Below are positions 1 to 8,526 of a stretch of 64,000 nt of DNA, one piece after another (within the stretch, counting starts at the first letter, position 1; every line of letters starts with the position of its first letter). The DNA comes from Leptolyngbya sp. O-77 (GTDB lineage: Bacteria > Cyanobacteriota > Cyanobacteriia > Elainellales > Elainellaceae). The stretch lies in the NCBI RefSeq assembly GCF_001548395.1, contig NZ_AP017367.1:4067001-4131000 (forward strand), written 5' to 3'. The translations under genes and the position numbers were made by a program. The notes under the pieces are model-generated. The model saw only the letters and a list, made by a program, of their open reading frames with translations. It did no database searches and was not told the DNA's origin.

Positions 1-984
1 GAGAACCGCATGGGACGCTTTGTGGCAACTGTGCTGCGAAATCCGACGGACTATAAGCTGGGTGCGGATTTGGGGGCGCTGGGCATTGCGGTGTATGAGG
101 TGGGAGAGCGCGATCGCCATTCGCATGTACCCGGCGAAATTTTGACGCTGCTGCAATTTTGCGATCGCCCCCATTCGCCCGACAACCTGAAAGCAGCGCT
201 GCGCGTCCTGGCCGATCGGCAACTGATTCCGCCGCAGGATCTCGATGCCCTCAGCAGCCAGCCGGAAGATTTTCTCTATCCCGGCCCGCTAGAAGCCGCC
301 CAGCCCGACCCAGTGGTGCAGGCGCGACGCTATTGTGCAGGCTTGCTGCGGGCGCGGGTAGAGTTGCCGCAGTTTCAACTGATTCCCTTTCTGGCGCTGA
401 CGCTGAACTATGACCAGACAGAACTCGCTACGGCCGACAAGCTCGCTGCCCGCATTGCCCAGCAAACCGCCAGCGAGCCGTCGCTGCAATTCACCCTGGA
501 GGTGCTGAGCGAAATTGTGCAATCTGAGCGGTTTGAGCCTGTGGAAACGGAGGACATCGACACACGCTACGTCCGCCCTAAGCAACTCACCATCATTACC
601 ATGCACAAGGCGAAGGGACTGGACTGGGACTTTGTGTTTCTGCCGTTTTTGCAGCAGCAGACGATTCCCGGCAAAGCCTGGGTGCCGCCCGCCCAGCAGT
701 TTTTGGGCGAGTTTGACCTGGCAGAAGTGGCCCGCGCCCAGATTCGCGCCCAGGTTCACCAGTCGCCTCTACCTGATATCCACACGGCCTGGCAGCAGGC
801 GCAGCAGCTTAAAATTGCGGAAGAGTATCGCCTGCTGTATGTCGCCATGACCCGCGCCCGCCGCTTGCTGTGGATGGCCGCCGAACGACAGGCCCCCTTT
901 AGCTGGGCGAATCCGTCGAATTTGCAGGCCCAACAGCCCACGCCTGTTCTGAATGCGCTCATGCAAACTCTGGGGCGTTCGTAA
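1..984 (+). CDS. UvrD/Rep-type helicase, C-terminal part (5' truncated)
   Basis: The reading frame is open from the first base, so the gene starts before the window; about 327 C-terminal residues are visible. Superfamily 1 helicase motif V (TMHKAKGLDWDFVFLP, about codon 201) and motif VI (EEYRLLYVAMTRARR, about codon 274) are clear. These motifs couple ATP hydrolysis to 3'-5' unwinding in UvrD/PcrA/AddA-like helicases. The Walker A half lies outside. The protein ends soon after motif VI, without a visible nuclease domain, which fits a plain helicase. The stop codon is 22 bases before the nuclease gene that follows, so the two may share a transcript. The exact subfamily cannot be told from this part. 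Confidence 0.88.
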   Translation, partial: ENRMGRFVATVLRNPTDYKLGADLGALGIAVYEVGERDRHSHVPGEILTLLQFCDRPHSPDNLKAALRVLADRQLIPPQDLDALSSQPEDFLYPGPLEAAQPDPVVQARRYCAGLLRARVELPQFQLIPFLALTLNYDQTELATADKLAARIAQQTASEPSLQFTLEVLSEIVQSERFEPVETEDIDTRYVRPKQLTIITMHKAKGLDWDFVFLPFLQQQTIPGKAWVPPAQQFLGEFDLAEVARAQIRAQVHQSPLPDIHTAWQQAQQLKIAEEYRLLYVAMTRARRLLWMAAERQAPFSWANPSNLQAQQPTPVLNALMQTLGRS

Positions 985-1006
985 ATTCTGCATATCATCC
1001 TTCGCC

Positions 1007-1690
1007 ATGCATGAAATCTCTGTTCTCAATCAGCGCCTCCAGCTTTTGCCAGACAAGGCCGTGTATGTTCCTGATTTGGATTTGCTGCTGGTTGCAGACG
1101 TGCATTTGGGAAAATCCGAAGCGTTCCAATCGCTGGGTGTGCCGATTCCCAATCGTGTGAATCAGGATACGCTGGAACGACTCAATACCCTGTGCGATCG
1201 CCTCTCACCCAAAACGCTCTGTGTCCTGGGGGACCTGTTCCACTCACCACGCGGACTGGACGACGCAATCCTGCAATCTTGGGTTCACTTCACTGAGACG
1301 TGCGGCGCGACAGTGCAAGTGATCTTGGGCAATCACGATCGGGCGATCGCCTCTTTGCTAGATTCATTTGAAATCTCGTTCCATACCCGCCCCATCGAAT
1401 ATCCTGGACTCGTTCTCAGTCACGAGCCTGCTGACACTCCTGATTGCGTGAATCTTTGTGGTCATATGCATCCCTGTTTGCGGCTCAAGACTCGACTCGA
1501 CACGCTCCGACTGCCGTGCTTCTTGCTGGAACCTCCCCATCGACTGATCCTGCCGTCCTTCGGCGGTTTCACGGGCGGCTATGAGGTGCGGCTAAAACCA
1601 GGGGCGATCGCCTATGGGGTGGCAGAAGATAAAGTCGTCCCGTTTTCGGGAAACTCGCAGGCGGGGCGGCGCAAAATCCAAACTTTCTAA
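1007..1690 (+). CDS. PdeM-like calcineurin-fold metallophosphoesterase/nuclease
   Basis: A 227-residue protein with the metallophosphoesterase motif series in order: ADVHLGK (DxH), GDLFHS (GDxxH), GNHDR (GNHD/E) and GHMHP (GHxH), which together bind two metal ions. The spacing and the N-terminal layout match the 'ligase-associated DNA damage response endonuclease PdeM' family, nucleases thought to act in DNA repair. An in-frame start at 953 would overlap the preceding helicase; the ATG at 1007 begins a conserved-looking N-terminus and is preferred. The repair helicase directly upstream supports a DNA-maintenance role. The usual DNA ligase/Lhr partners are not in view. Confidence 0.8.
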   Translation: MHEISVLNQRLQLLPDKAVYVPDLDLLLVADVHLGKSEAFQSLGVPIPNRVNQDTLERLNTLCDRLSPKTLCVLGDLFHSPRGLDDAILQSWVHFTETCGATVQVILGNHDRAIASLLDSFEISFHTRPIEYPGLVLSHEPADTPDCVNLCGHMHPCLRLKTRLDTLRLPCFLLEPPHRLILPSFGGFTGGYEVRLKPGAIAYGVAEDKVVPFSGNSQAGRRKIQTF

Positions 1691-1985
1691 ACTCAAACTT
1701 TCTAAGTTTTTCTTGCAAGATGCGAACACATCGACTGCAATCGACCATCAAGCTGTGAATGACCCCAAGTCAGCGCGGCTTACCTTTCCCCCGAAATTTT
1801 GGTCGTTTAGTCATCCACGGCGCTGGCAGGTGTTCGCAGCACCCACCAACGCCTGACCCCTCGACAGCTACAGCCTGTCTCAGGGCTGCGTCCATTGTAG
1901 GCCGCCCTGTCCCAGTGCTTCACCTCCGGGGGCGGCCAACATTTCGGGGTTTCCTACCCCACTCGTTTCCTGGAGGAAACCCCAA

Positions 1986-2285
1986 ATGCTGACAATTCAA
2001 TACACCTGGTCGTCCCCATTCTCGGAGGCGACCCAGTTTTCGCTGCCCCCGCTCACCTGCGAACTGCCGCGCCGTCGCCGCCTGCGCCACTACATCATCG
2101 GCCTGCCCGAAGACGCGCAACTGGCCATCGACCGACTCCACCTGCTCCGCTATGCCGAGCGCTTCGAGTGGACGCACGCCCTAGAATTCCCGCCCAACGG
2201 CATCGTCCTCAACGCCGAGCAACCCGGCGAAGTGCTGCGCTGCCTGCACCGTGAAGTCCGGAGCAATCCTGGTGCGAATGAGTAA
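1986..2285 (+). CDS. conserved-looking small protein of unknown function
   Basis: A 99-residue protein with a strong Shine-Dalgarno GGAGG at 1972-1976, nine bases before the ATG. It has no signal peptide or membrane segment. A basic stretch (PRRRRLRHY) is followed by a helix-rich half. I do not recognise a family. The good ribosome site and codon usage like the neighbours favour a real gene. It stands alone, with about 300 bases of spacer before it and 500 after. Confidence 0.6.
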   Translation: MLTIQYTWSSPFSEATQFSLPPLTCELPRRRRLRHYIIGLPEDAQLAIDRLHLLRYAERFEWTHALEFPPNGIVLNAEQPGEVLRCLHREVRSNPGANE

Positions 2286-2791
2286 GAACAGATAAGGGTG
2301 ATTTTGGATTTTGGGTTTTGGATTTTGGCGGTTCAGGTTGCCTATCCAAAATCCAAAATTCGTTAGTGTCCCGATTGATTCGCCATCCTCAAAATGACTG
2401 ATCAAGAGTGAGCACGCTACAGCATTTTCTTGCGGGGTGAGGCACATGCTGCCCTCACGAGGCAAGGGCTTATTGACCATCCGTGTGCCTCACTAGCTTC
2501 AAAAACGCTGTATAAGAATTTCAGAAATCGCCAGCTCGAGGTGGCAGGAGACTCCTTCCGCGATAACCTTTGCTGAATATAGATACGGGAAAACCGGATA
2601 TTAGAGTAGTAGCAACCGTAATTTCCTAAGCTGAAGGGTGGAAAACCCGCATCATTTAGGTGAGGTTTTCGACGCTCTGACTAGGGGCGATCGCCCTCAA
2701 GATAAAGGATGTGAGAAGCGCGATATGAATTCTGCAATGTGAATCATGCGATCGCCTTTTTCATACTTGTTGCATTCAGGACTTACTGCCG
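2286..2791. other. intergenic stretch before ftsH with an inverted short repeat
   Basis: No convincing gene. At 2301-2359 the motif ATTTTGGATTTTGG is followed by its complement ATCCAAAATCCAAAAT, giving a hairpin-capable inverted copy of the CCAAAAT-type repeat also found near 17474-17515 and 43379-43432. It may act as a terminator for the small gene upstream. A HIP1 palindrome lies at about 2686-2695. The ftsH promoter should lie in the last 200 bases, but no convincing -35/-10 pair stands out. Confidence 0.5.
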
Positions 2792-4627
2792 ATGAAACCG
2801 GATTCTCGTTCCCTTTCGACCTACAGCACCTTTCTCGATCAGGTAAAATCCTCGCAGGTGCAGCAGGTCGTGATCAAGCGCGATCGCATTGATTACTCGC
2901 TGAAACCAGAATTGGGTGGAGAGCAGTTCTACACCCTTCCCAACGGCCCGACCGACACGCTGCCGGGTCTGCTGCGTCGCAACGGCGTACCCTTTACCAA
3001 GCTTGATGACAACGGCGACACCTCTGGGCTAGTGGCAGGTATCTTACTTTCCACCGGGATGCTGGTGGGGATGTTTGCCTGGCTGGCAAGGCTGAATCAG
3101 GCGGGGGGTGGCTCCAACAACAGCACCCCTAGCAACAGTTTTGGGACTGGTTTTGGCAATCACTTTGGCGGCGGCTTTGGCGGGCTGGGCGTGGGCATGG
3201 GCATGGGCAAGAGCAATGCCCGCGTCTACAATCAAGCGGGTAAAGGTAAGATTACCTTTGCCGATGTAGCTGGCGTAGACGAGTCAAAGCAAGAGCTGCA
3301 AGAGATTGTGGACTTTTTGGCGAATGGCGAGAAGTATCGCCGCATTGGGGCGAAGATTCCCAAAGGCGTGCTGCTGGTGGGCCCGCCGGGGACGGGCAAG
3401 ACGCTGCTGGCCAAGGCGATCGCCGGAGAAGCGGGGGTTCCTTTCATCAGCATGTCTGGCTCGGAGTTTGTGGAAGTGTTCGTCGGCGTGGGCGCGTCTC
3501 GCGTGCGCGACCTGTTCAATCGCGCCAAGCGGCAGGCTCCTTGCATCGTGTTCATTGACGAACTGGATGCCATCGGCAAAACCCGTAGCGCCAACCCCGT
3601 CGGCGGCAACGACGAGCGCGACCAGACGCTAAACCAACTGCTGACGGAAATGGACGGCTTCGACGGCAACGACGGCGTGATTGTGATCGCTGCCACCAAC
3701 CGTCCCGAAATTCTCGACCCAGCGCTGCGCCGTCCCGGCCGCTTCGATCGGCAAGTATTGGTCGATCGCCCTGACAAGAGTGGTCGTCTGCAAATTTTGC
3801 GCGTCCACGCCCGCCCTATCAAATTGGGAGAAGATGTGGATCTGGAGGCGATCGCCGCCCAAACGGCCGGTTTCTCTGGCGCAGACCTGGCGAATCTGGT
3901 GAACGAAGCTGCGCTGATGGCCGCCCGCAACAATCGCCAGGCCGTGCTGATGGCGGATGTCAACGAAGCCATCGAGCGGGTCGTCGCCGGATTAGAGAAG
4001 CGCTCTCGCGTGCTAACGCCGATGGAGCGGCAAACCGTTGCCTATCACGAAGTCGGCCATGCGCTCGTCGGGGCGCTGATGCCCGGAAATAACAAAGTGT
4101 CGAAAATCTCTATCGTGCCGCGCGGCATGGGGGCGCTGGGCTACACGATGCAAACGCCGGAGAGCGATCGCTTTTTGCTGCTAGAGGACGAACTGCGCGG
4201 GCAGTTGGCGACGCTGCTAGGCGGGCGATCGGCAGAGGAAATCGTGTTTAGCAAAGTCTCGACCGGAGCCAGCGACGACATCCAGCGGGCCACCGACCTG
4301 GCCGAACGCGCCATCACGCAATACGGCATGAGCGAAACCCTCGGCCCGATCGCCTTCGATAAAAACCAGGTGCAGTTCCTTGATGGGGGCAGTACCCGCC
4401 GCGCTATCAGCCCAGAGGTGGCCGCTGAGATCGATCGCCAGGTCAAGCAAACGCTGGATAAGGCCCACGACATGGCGCAAACCATCCTCCGCCAAAACCG
4501 CGACCTGCTGGAGTCTGCCACCCAAACCCTGCTTAAAGAGGAGGTGCTGGAAGGCAACACGCTGGCGGCGATTCTTGCCCAGGTGAAAGCTCCCGAAGGC
4601 CTGCAAACCTGGCTGACCCAGGGCTAA
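2792..4627 (+). CDS. ftsH: FtsH-family AAA+ zinc metalloprotease lacking the first membrane helix
   Basis: A 611-residue ATP-dependent protease that in this family degrades damaged membrane proteins such as photosystem II D1. Walker A GPPGTGKT is at 197-204, Walker B VFIDELDA follows, and the zinc site HEVGH is at 419-423. The N-terminal extracytoplasmic domain (about 8-75) and one membrane helix (about 79-99) are present, then a Gly/Asn/Ser-rich linker (about 104-140) longer than usual. FtsH normally has another membrane helix before the extracytoplasmic domain. Here the frame runs upstream to a TGA at 2726 with no ATG, GTG or TTG between, so the helix is missing. The ortholog among cyanobacterial FtsH1-4 is uncertain. 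A terminator-like hairpin follows. Confidence 0.95.
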   Translation: MKPDSRSLSTYSTFLDQVKSSQVQQVVIKRDRIDYSLKPELGGEQFYTLPNGPTDTLPGLLRRNGVPFTKLDDNGDTSGLVAGILLSTGMLVGMFAWLARLNQAGGGSNNSTPSNSFGTGFGNHFGGGFGGLGVGMGMGKSNARVYNQAGKGKITFADVAGVDESKQELQEIVDFLANGEKYRRIGAKIPKGVLLVGPPGTGKTLLAKAIAGEAGVPFISMSGSEFVEVFVGVGASRVRDLFNRAKRQAPCIVFIDELDAIGKTRSANPVGGNDERDQTLNQLLTEMDGFDGNDGVIVIAATNRPEILDPALRRPGRFDRQVLVDRPDKSGRLQILRVHARPIKLGEDVDLEAIAAQTAGFSGADLANLVNEAALMAARNNRQAVLMADVNEAIERVVAGLEKRSRVLTPMERQTVAYHEVGHALVGALMPGNNKVSKISIVPRGMGALGYTMQTPESDRFLLLEDELRGQLATLLGGRSAEEIVFSKVSTGASDDIQRATDLAERAITQYGMSETLGPIAFDKNQVQFLDGGSTRRAISPEVAAEIDRQVKQTLDKAHDMAQTILRQNRDLLESATQTLLKEEVLEGNTLAAILAQVKAPEGLQTWLTQG

Positions 4628-4654
4628 GCCTCGTTCAGGTTCCGATTCAACATG

Positions 4655-4697
4655 AAAGGCGCAAAGGTATCTAGTAGGTATCTCTGCGCCTTTTGTT
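4655..4697 (+). terminator. probable rho-independent terminator after ftsH
   Basis: Arms AAAGGCGCA (4655-4663) and TGCGCCTTT (4685-4693) are perfectly complementary and followed by TTTGTTCT. The hairpin starts 28 bases after the ftsH stop. Confidence 0.7.
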
Positions 4698-5223
4698 CTA
4701 ATCAAGAATCATAGACATCGCAGCATTGGCGCTATGTAAGAAAAGGCGGAGCAGGCAAGGCCCACCCCGCTTGAGGAGCTAATGAACTTGGTTTGATAGT
4801 TTGGTTTGATAGTGCCGCCAGTCTGGTGTTGACCAGGAAAGGAGGCGATCGCCACACCCGCCAGCATTGACGCAAGAGCCGGAAATCCAACTAAACGACT
4901 TTGCTAGAATCCGGAGCGTCCTGAAAGACTCAGACCGCCGCCAGAGTTGGGCGGGCGATGCGCTCACTAACTTTTGGAGACGCTGCCCTTAGACTGCCGC
5001 CTCCAACTGAGAACCATCTCGTCGAAAACTGAGGAAAGACAAGAAAACCCTGAGAGCGTCCTGAAAATCCAAGAACAGAGAACAGACAAGTTTATGCCCC
5101 CTGCATCCCTCATGCTCTCCAGACATGCCGTAATTTGACGGGCTGTCTTTTGACAATGCGGCTGGATTTTGAAACGATGAGCTTCCAGAAGGTTAGATAT
5201 TGAGATATCTGGGGAACACAACG
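4698..5223. other. spacer upstream of petJ
   Basis: About 525 bases without a gene. It contains a perfect tandem pair of the 13-mer TTGGTTTGATAGT near 4790-4816 and a HIP1 site at about 4846. It should hold the petJ promoter. petJ is copper-repressed in some cyanobacteria, but I see no assignable operator. Confidence 0.4.
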
Positions 5224-5565
5224 ATGAAACGGATTTTGCAGGCGCTTTCGATTGTGCTGTCGCTGGTAATTGGGCTAGGGGCGATCGCCCTGCCTGCTCA
5301 TGCCGATGCTGACCTGGCAACGGGCGCAAAGGTGTTTGGTGCCAACTGTGCCGCCTGCCACGCGGGGGGCATCAATTTGGTCAATGCTGAGAAAACGCTG
5401 AAAAAGGAAGCGCTGGAAAAGTTTGGCATGAATTCTATCGCTGCCATTACGACCCAAGTGACCAACGGCAAAGCGGGGATGCCAGCCTTTAAGGGACGGC
5501 TGACCGATGACCAGATCGCTGCTGTAGCCGCTTACGTGCTCGATCAAGCTGAAAAGGGCTGGTAG
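5224..5565 (+). CDS. petJ: cytochrome c6 (cytochrome c553) precursor
   Basis: A 113-residue precursor of the soluble lumenal electron carrier from cytochrome b6f to photosystem I (or to terminal oxidase). The signal peptide ends at about residue 26 (LPAHA), leaving a mature domain of about 87 residues, normal for c6. The haem-binding CAACH motif gives Cys42, Cys45 and His46; the axial Met is Met86 in GMPAFKGRL. The ATG at 5224 is chosen over one at 5200 because a signal peptide then begins immediately. The TPR gene starts 7 bases after the stop, so they may be co-transcribed. Confidence 0.96.
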   Translation: MKRILQALSIVLSLVIGLGAIALPAHADADLATGAKVFGANCAACHAGGINLVNAEKTLKKEALEKFGMNSIAAITTQVTNGKAGMPAFKGRLTDDQIAAVAAYVLDQAEKGW

Positions 5566-5572
5566 ATTGCCA

Positions 5573-6538
5573 ATGCAGAAGCCACAAGCGCAATGGGATT
5601 CGCAGCGGGTCATTTCGCGGCTGATTGCATTGGGTGTTCTGCTGACCCTTTTCTGGAGCGCCCCCTTCTGGAGCGTTCTTTCTGGGAGCGGAGGTGCCAG
5701 CGCGATCGCCGCTGAAGTTGGGTCGCAGCCTGATCGAGCAAGTCTGAGCGCGGGGGTAGCGGCATTTCGGCAGGGCGACTATCCCGCCGCCATCGCCGCC
5801 TTTAGTGAAGCCCTCCGCGCAAACCCAAACTCGACGGCGGCCTATGGCGATCGCTGTCTGGCGCGAATTTATCAGCGCGAGTATGCTGAGGCGATCGCCG
5901 ACTGCACGCAGGCGCTGCGGATTGATCCACGCAACACCGAAGCCTATCTGAATCGCGGGCTGGCGCAGTATCGTCGGGGTGCCTATGCTGAGGCGATCGC
6001 CGACTTTACACAACTGCTCAGCCTTACGCCCCACGACCCCCGCGCCCGATATAATCGCGGACTGGCAAAGGCAGCGCAGGCGGCATACCGAGAGGCGATT
6101 GTAGACTATGGCGAAGCACTGCGACAGGCTCCGCCGCAGGATCGCAAAATGCTAGCCCAGATTTATACCGATCGCGGACTGGCGGAACTGCTGGTGGCCG
6201 ACTCGCGAGGGGCGATCGCAGATTTGACGCAGGCAATCCAGCTCGACAGCAGCAGCGCTCGTGCTTACCTAAACCGCGCCTGTGCCTATCACCGCGATGG
6301 CAACCTGGCTGCGGCTCTGAACGATTTTGACCAGGCCATTGCCATTGATCCAACCTACGCCGAAGCGTATTTTGGGCGGGCGATGGTGCGACAGCAGCGC
6401 GGAGAAGGCGGCAGCGCGATCGCCGATTTGCGAGAGTCGGTGCGCTATTTTGGCGAACACCCGGAGCTTGCGCCAGACGCTTATCGACAGGCGGTGCAGT
6501 TGCTCAAGCAGTGGCGATCGCACACCTCGATCGGCTAG
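5573..6538 (+). CDS. secreted or membrane-anchored TPR-repeat protein
   Basis: A 321-residue protein with a hydrophobic N-terminal segment (about 16-45) that may be a signal peptide or anchor, followed by about six tetratricopeptide repeats with the typical A-x-x-x-x-x-G/A-x-x-A-I-A-D-F pattern. TPR proteins are protein-binding scaffolds, and several cyanobacterial ones assist photosystem assembly. A TTG two codons earlier could also be the start. It follows petJ by only 7 bases, suggesting a shared transcript. The specific partner is unknown. Confidence 0.85.
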   Translation: MQKPQAQWDSQRVISRLIALGVLLTLFWSAPFWSVLSGSGGASAIAAEVGSQPDRASLSAGVAAFRQGDYPAAIAAFSEALRANPNSTAAYGDRCLARIYQREYAEAIADCTQALRIDPRNTEAYLNRGLAQYRRGAYAEAIADFTQLLSLTPHDPRARYNRGLAKAAQAAYREAIVDYGEALRQAPPQDRKMLAQIYTDRGLAELLVADSRGAIADLTQAIQLDSSSARAYLNRACAYHRDGNLAAALNDFDQAIAIDPTYAEAYFGRAMVRQQRGEGGSAIADLRESVRYFGEHPELAPDAYRQAVQLLKQWRSHTSIG

Positions 6539-6619
6539 CGTCAGTTATTCATTTTACGCATTCATTTCACGTATGCATTTCACGCCTTCAAGATACAAGT
6601 GAGTAAGAAAAGATTAGAT

Positions 6620-7183
6620 ATGAAAAAAGGCTTCAAACTGGGCTGGGCGATTCGCGAAGCGATCCTTGCAGGAATCGCCATTGGCTGTGGAGCGATCGCA
6701 GTTCCCACAGGCCTGATTCACGCTTCTACCCCCATGCCCTTGCGCTACGCCCACGAAGGACACTCGCACAGCGAACCGCACGGCGTAGGCTCAACCCATG
6801 CCCATCCGCCCCACTCCCCGCATCACGGCGCACATGACCACGAACACGGGATGCTGGAAATTCCCGCAGGGCAGCCTGTTCCAACAGTCGAACTGGTGAT
6901 TCATCCAGACGCTCGTCGGGGCTGGAATTTGGAAATTCAGGTGACAAACTTTGCCTTTGCGCCAGAGCGGGTCAATCAGACCAGCAGTTTCCAGGAAGGG
7001 CACGGTCATTTGTACATTGACGGGGTGAAAATAACTCGCCTGTATGGAAACTGGTATTACCTGGAAAGCCTCGCCCCTGGAACCCACGAAATTACCGTCA
7101 GCTTGAATGCAAACGGACACGAAGCGCTGATGCACAATGGACAGCCAATTCAAGCGACCCAGCAAGTCGTGGTGCAACCCTAG
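6620..7183 (+). CDS. secreted histidine-rich protein, possible metal binder
   Basis: About 187 residues: signal peptide or anchor (about 1-35), then a His-rich stretch (about 42-75) full of HxH/HG motifs, then a beta-rich domain of about 110 residues. This layout is seen in periplasmic copper- or zinc-handling proteins, but I do not recognise the exact family. A GTG at 6599 would add seven residues; the ATG at 6620 puts the basic MKK directly before the hydrophobic core. It converges on the DM13 gene across a strong hairpin. Metal binding is inferred from composition only. Confidence 0.75.
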   Translation: MKKGFKLGWAIREAILAGIAIGCGAIAVPTGLIHASTPMPLRYAHEGHSHSEPHGVGSTHAHPPHSPHHGAHDHEHGMLEIPAGQPVPTVELVIHPDARRGWNLEIQVTNFAFAPERVNQTSSFQEGHGHLYIDGVKITRLYGNWYYLESLAPGTHEITVSLNANGHEALMHNGQPIQATQQVVVQP

Positions 7184-7230
7184 AATGCTTGAACGCGCTG
7201 CTTGATGAGGCATCTTCAAGAACAGGAAAT

Positions 7231-7273
7231 AGCACAGGGCGATGGATCACTCGATGCGCGATCGCCCTGTGCT
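7231..7273. terminator. perfect 13-bp hairpin between convergent genes
   Basis: Arms AGCACAGGGCGAT (7231-7243) and ATCGCCCTGTGCT (7261-7273) are perfectly complementary with a 17-base loop. The hairpin lies between two converging genes and lacks a T-run, so bidirectional termination or mRNA 3' protection is inferred. Confidence 0.5.
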
Positions 7274-7359
7274 GAGCAGACAGTAGTGGATGTGGAACGA
7301 TAGACGATAGGTATGAAAATTCAGGAACTGGACAAATTCATCGGGCAATTGAAACTGGA

Positions 7360-7845
7360 CTATTGCCCCAGCGTGGCGTAGCCGATGGTGGCGTTTGCCA
7401 TACGACACCAAATCACAGCGGACTTGAAGGAAGACACATTCACTGAGTCAGGAATAGGATAGCGCTGCGATCCGGTGGTCGAATGAAGGCTCCCCAGGTT
7501 CACGAATCGACCCAAATTACTATAACTCTGCGGCGGATTGGCATCCGTATCCAGCACCACATGCAGGTCTGGCGCTTGATCGGTGGTGCTAAAGGTCGAG
7601 TCAAACTCCAGATAGCGCTGCCCCCCTTCGACGACGATCCGGGCATTGCCTGTGGTCGGCGCTTCGGCCGCCTTGAATACACCGGCGACCAGAACAGACA
7701 CTTGTTGTTGGGCAATTTCAATCTGAGCGGGAGCGCTGGTCTGGGCTGGAGGATTGGCGATCGCCCCGGTAGAGGCTGCAAGAGCTAGCGCTGAGGTCAA
7801 AACAGACAACCCAAAAAGACGCAGAGATTTGGGCGGGAGTTGCAT
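7360..7845 (-). CDS. DM13-domain secreted protein
   Basis: 161 residues. A signal peptide (about 1-30, ending near IAN) is followed by a DM13 domain: GNARIVVEGGQRYLEF, then APDLHVVLDTD, then FKSAVIWCRMANATIGYATL. These are the conserved blocks of the family, including the single conserved Cys in the IWC motif. DM13 domains are predicted redox or haem-linked extracytoplasmic domains. The neighbouring His-rich secreted gene runs towards it. Function in cyanobacteria is unknown. Confidence 0.87.
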   Translation of the reverse strand: MQLPPKSLRLFGLSVLTSALALAASTGAIANPPAQTSAPAQIEIAQQQVSVLVAGVFKAAEAPTTGNARIVVEGGQRYLEFDSTFSTTDQAPDLHVVLDTDANPPQSYSNLGRFVNLGSLHSTTGSQRYPIPDSVNVSSFKSAVIWCRMANATIGYATLGQ

Positions 7846-8526
7846 AGGGAAGATCCTTAAGGTGAGTGATAGATAGCAGGCAAGCCACCTCTACAGGAGG
7901 TGTCGGCTTAAGCATGAACCGCCAAGCTGAATCCAGCCTAAGGCTTCCCTGAGCGGAGACAGATAAAAGACCGAGAATCTTCTGAAGGGCGATCGCGCTG
8001 ACTCATTGCACCCATTCACTAACCCCATAAGTCGCACGCCCACCACCCAGCGTGTGTCCTTTCCACATCAGCCCACTTTATCACCTCTGGATCTCCGCTG
8101 CTCTCTGCTGCACGCCCTCCATGTTCCTCACCTCCCCATTGATGGATACCTGCCGCTGGAGCATCGAAGTTGTGCTGCGGCGCGAGGGAACAAAAGGCTT
8201 CGTGGTGCTACCTAGACGCTGGACAGTAAAGCGTACCTACGGCTGGCTGTACTGGTGTCGTCGGCTGAATCTTGATTACGAGCGCTTGACCGCTTCATCC
8301 GAAGCCTTCATCCACAGTGCGATGATTCGTCTGATTCGGACGTATCGGACACGATAGCTGAGTCAGTCAGTATCCGTCTCCACCGACAGATCGTTAATTG
8401 ATCCAACTGATAGACCCAGCATTTCGGTGGCTTGTGGCATAGTTCGGGTGTCGGGGACATAGACCCGGAAACAGACCGCTGTTCCAAAGCCCTGACCCCC
8501 ACCTCTACCCCCTGTTCTCATTGCTC
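7846..8526. other. spacer with transposase remnant
   Basis: About 680 bases. The only recognisable element is the transposase 3' fragment at about 8157-8357. No terminal inverted repeats or target duplications were found by eye. The remainder shows no gene-like frame. Confidence 0.5.
8157..8357 (+). pseudogene. IS5-family transposase C-terminal remnant
   Basis: Roughly 66 codons match the end of IS5-group DDE transposases: GFVVLPRRW, then the normally VERTFGWL motif, then YRRLxxDYE and SEAxIxxAMIRL. The motif here reads VKRTYGWL, so the catalytic Glu has become Lys. The upstream DDE core is absent. This is a dead fragment of an old insertion. Confidence 0.75.
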
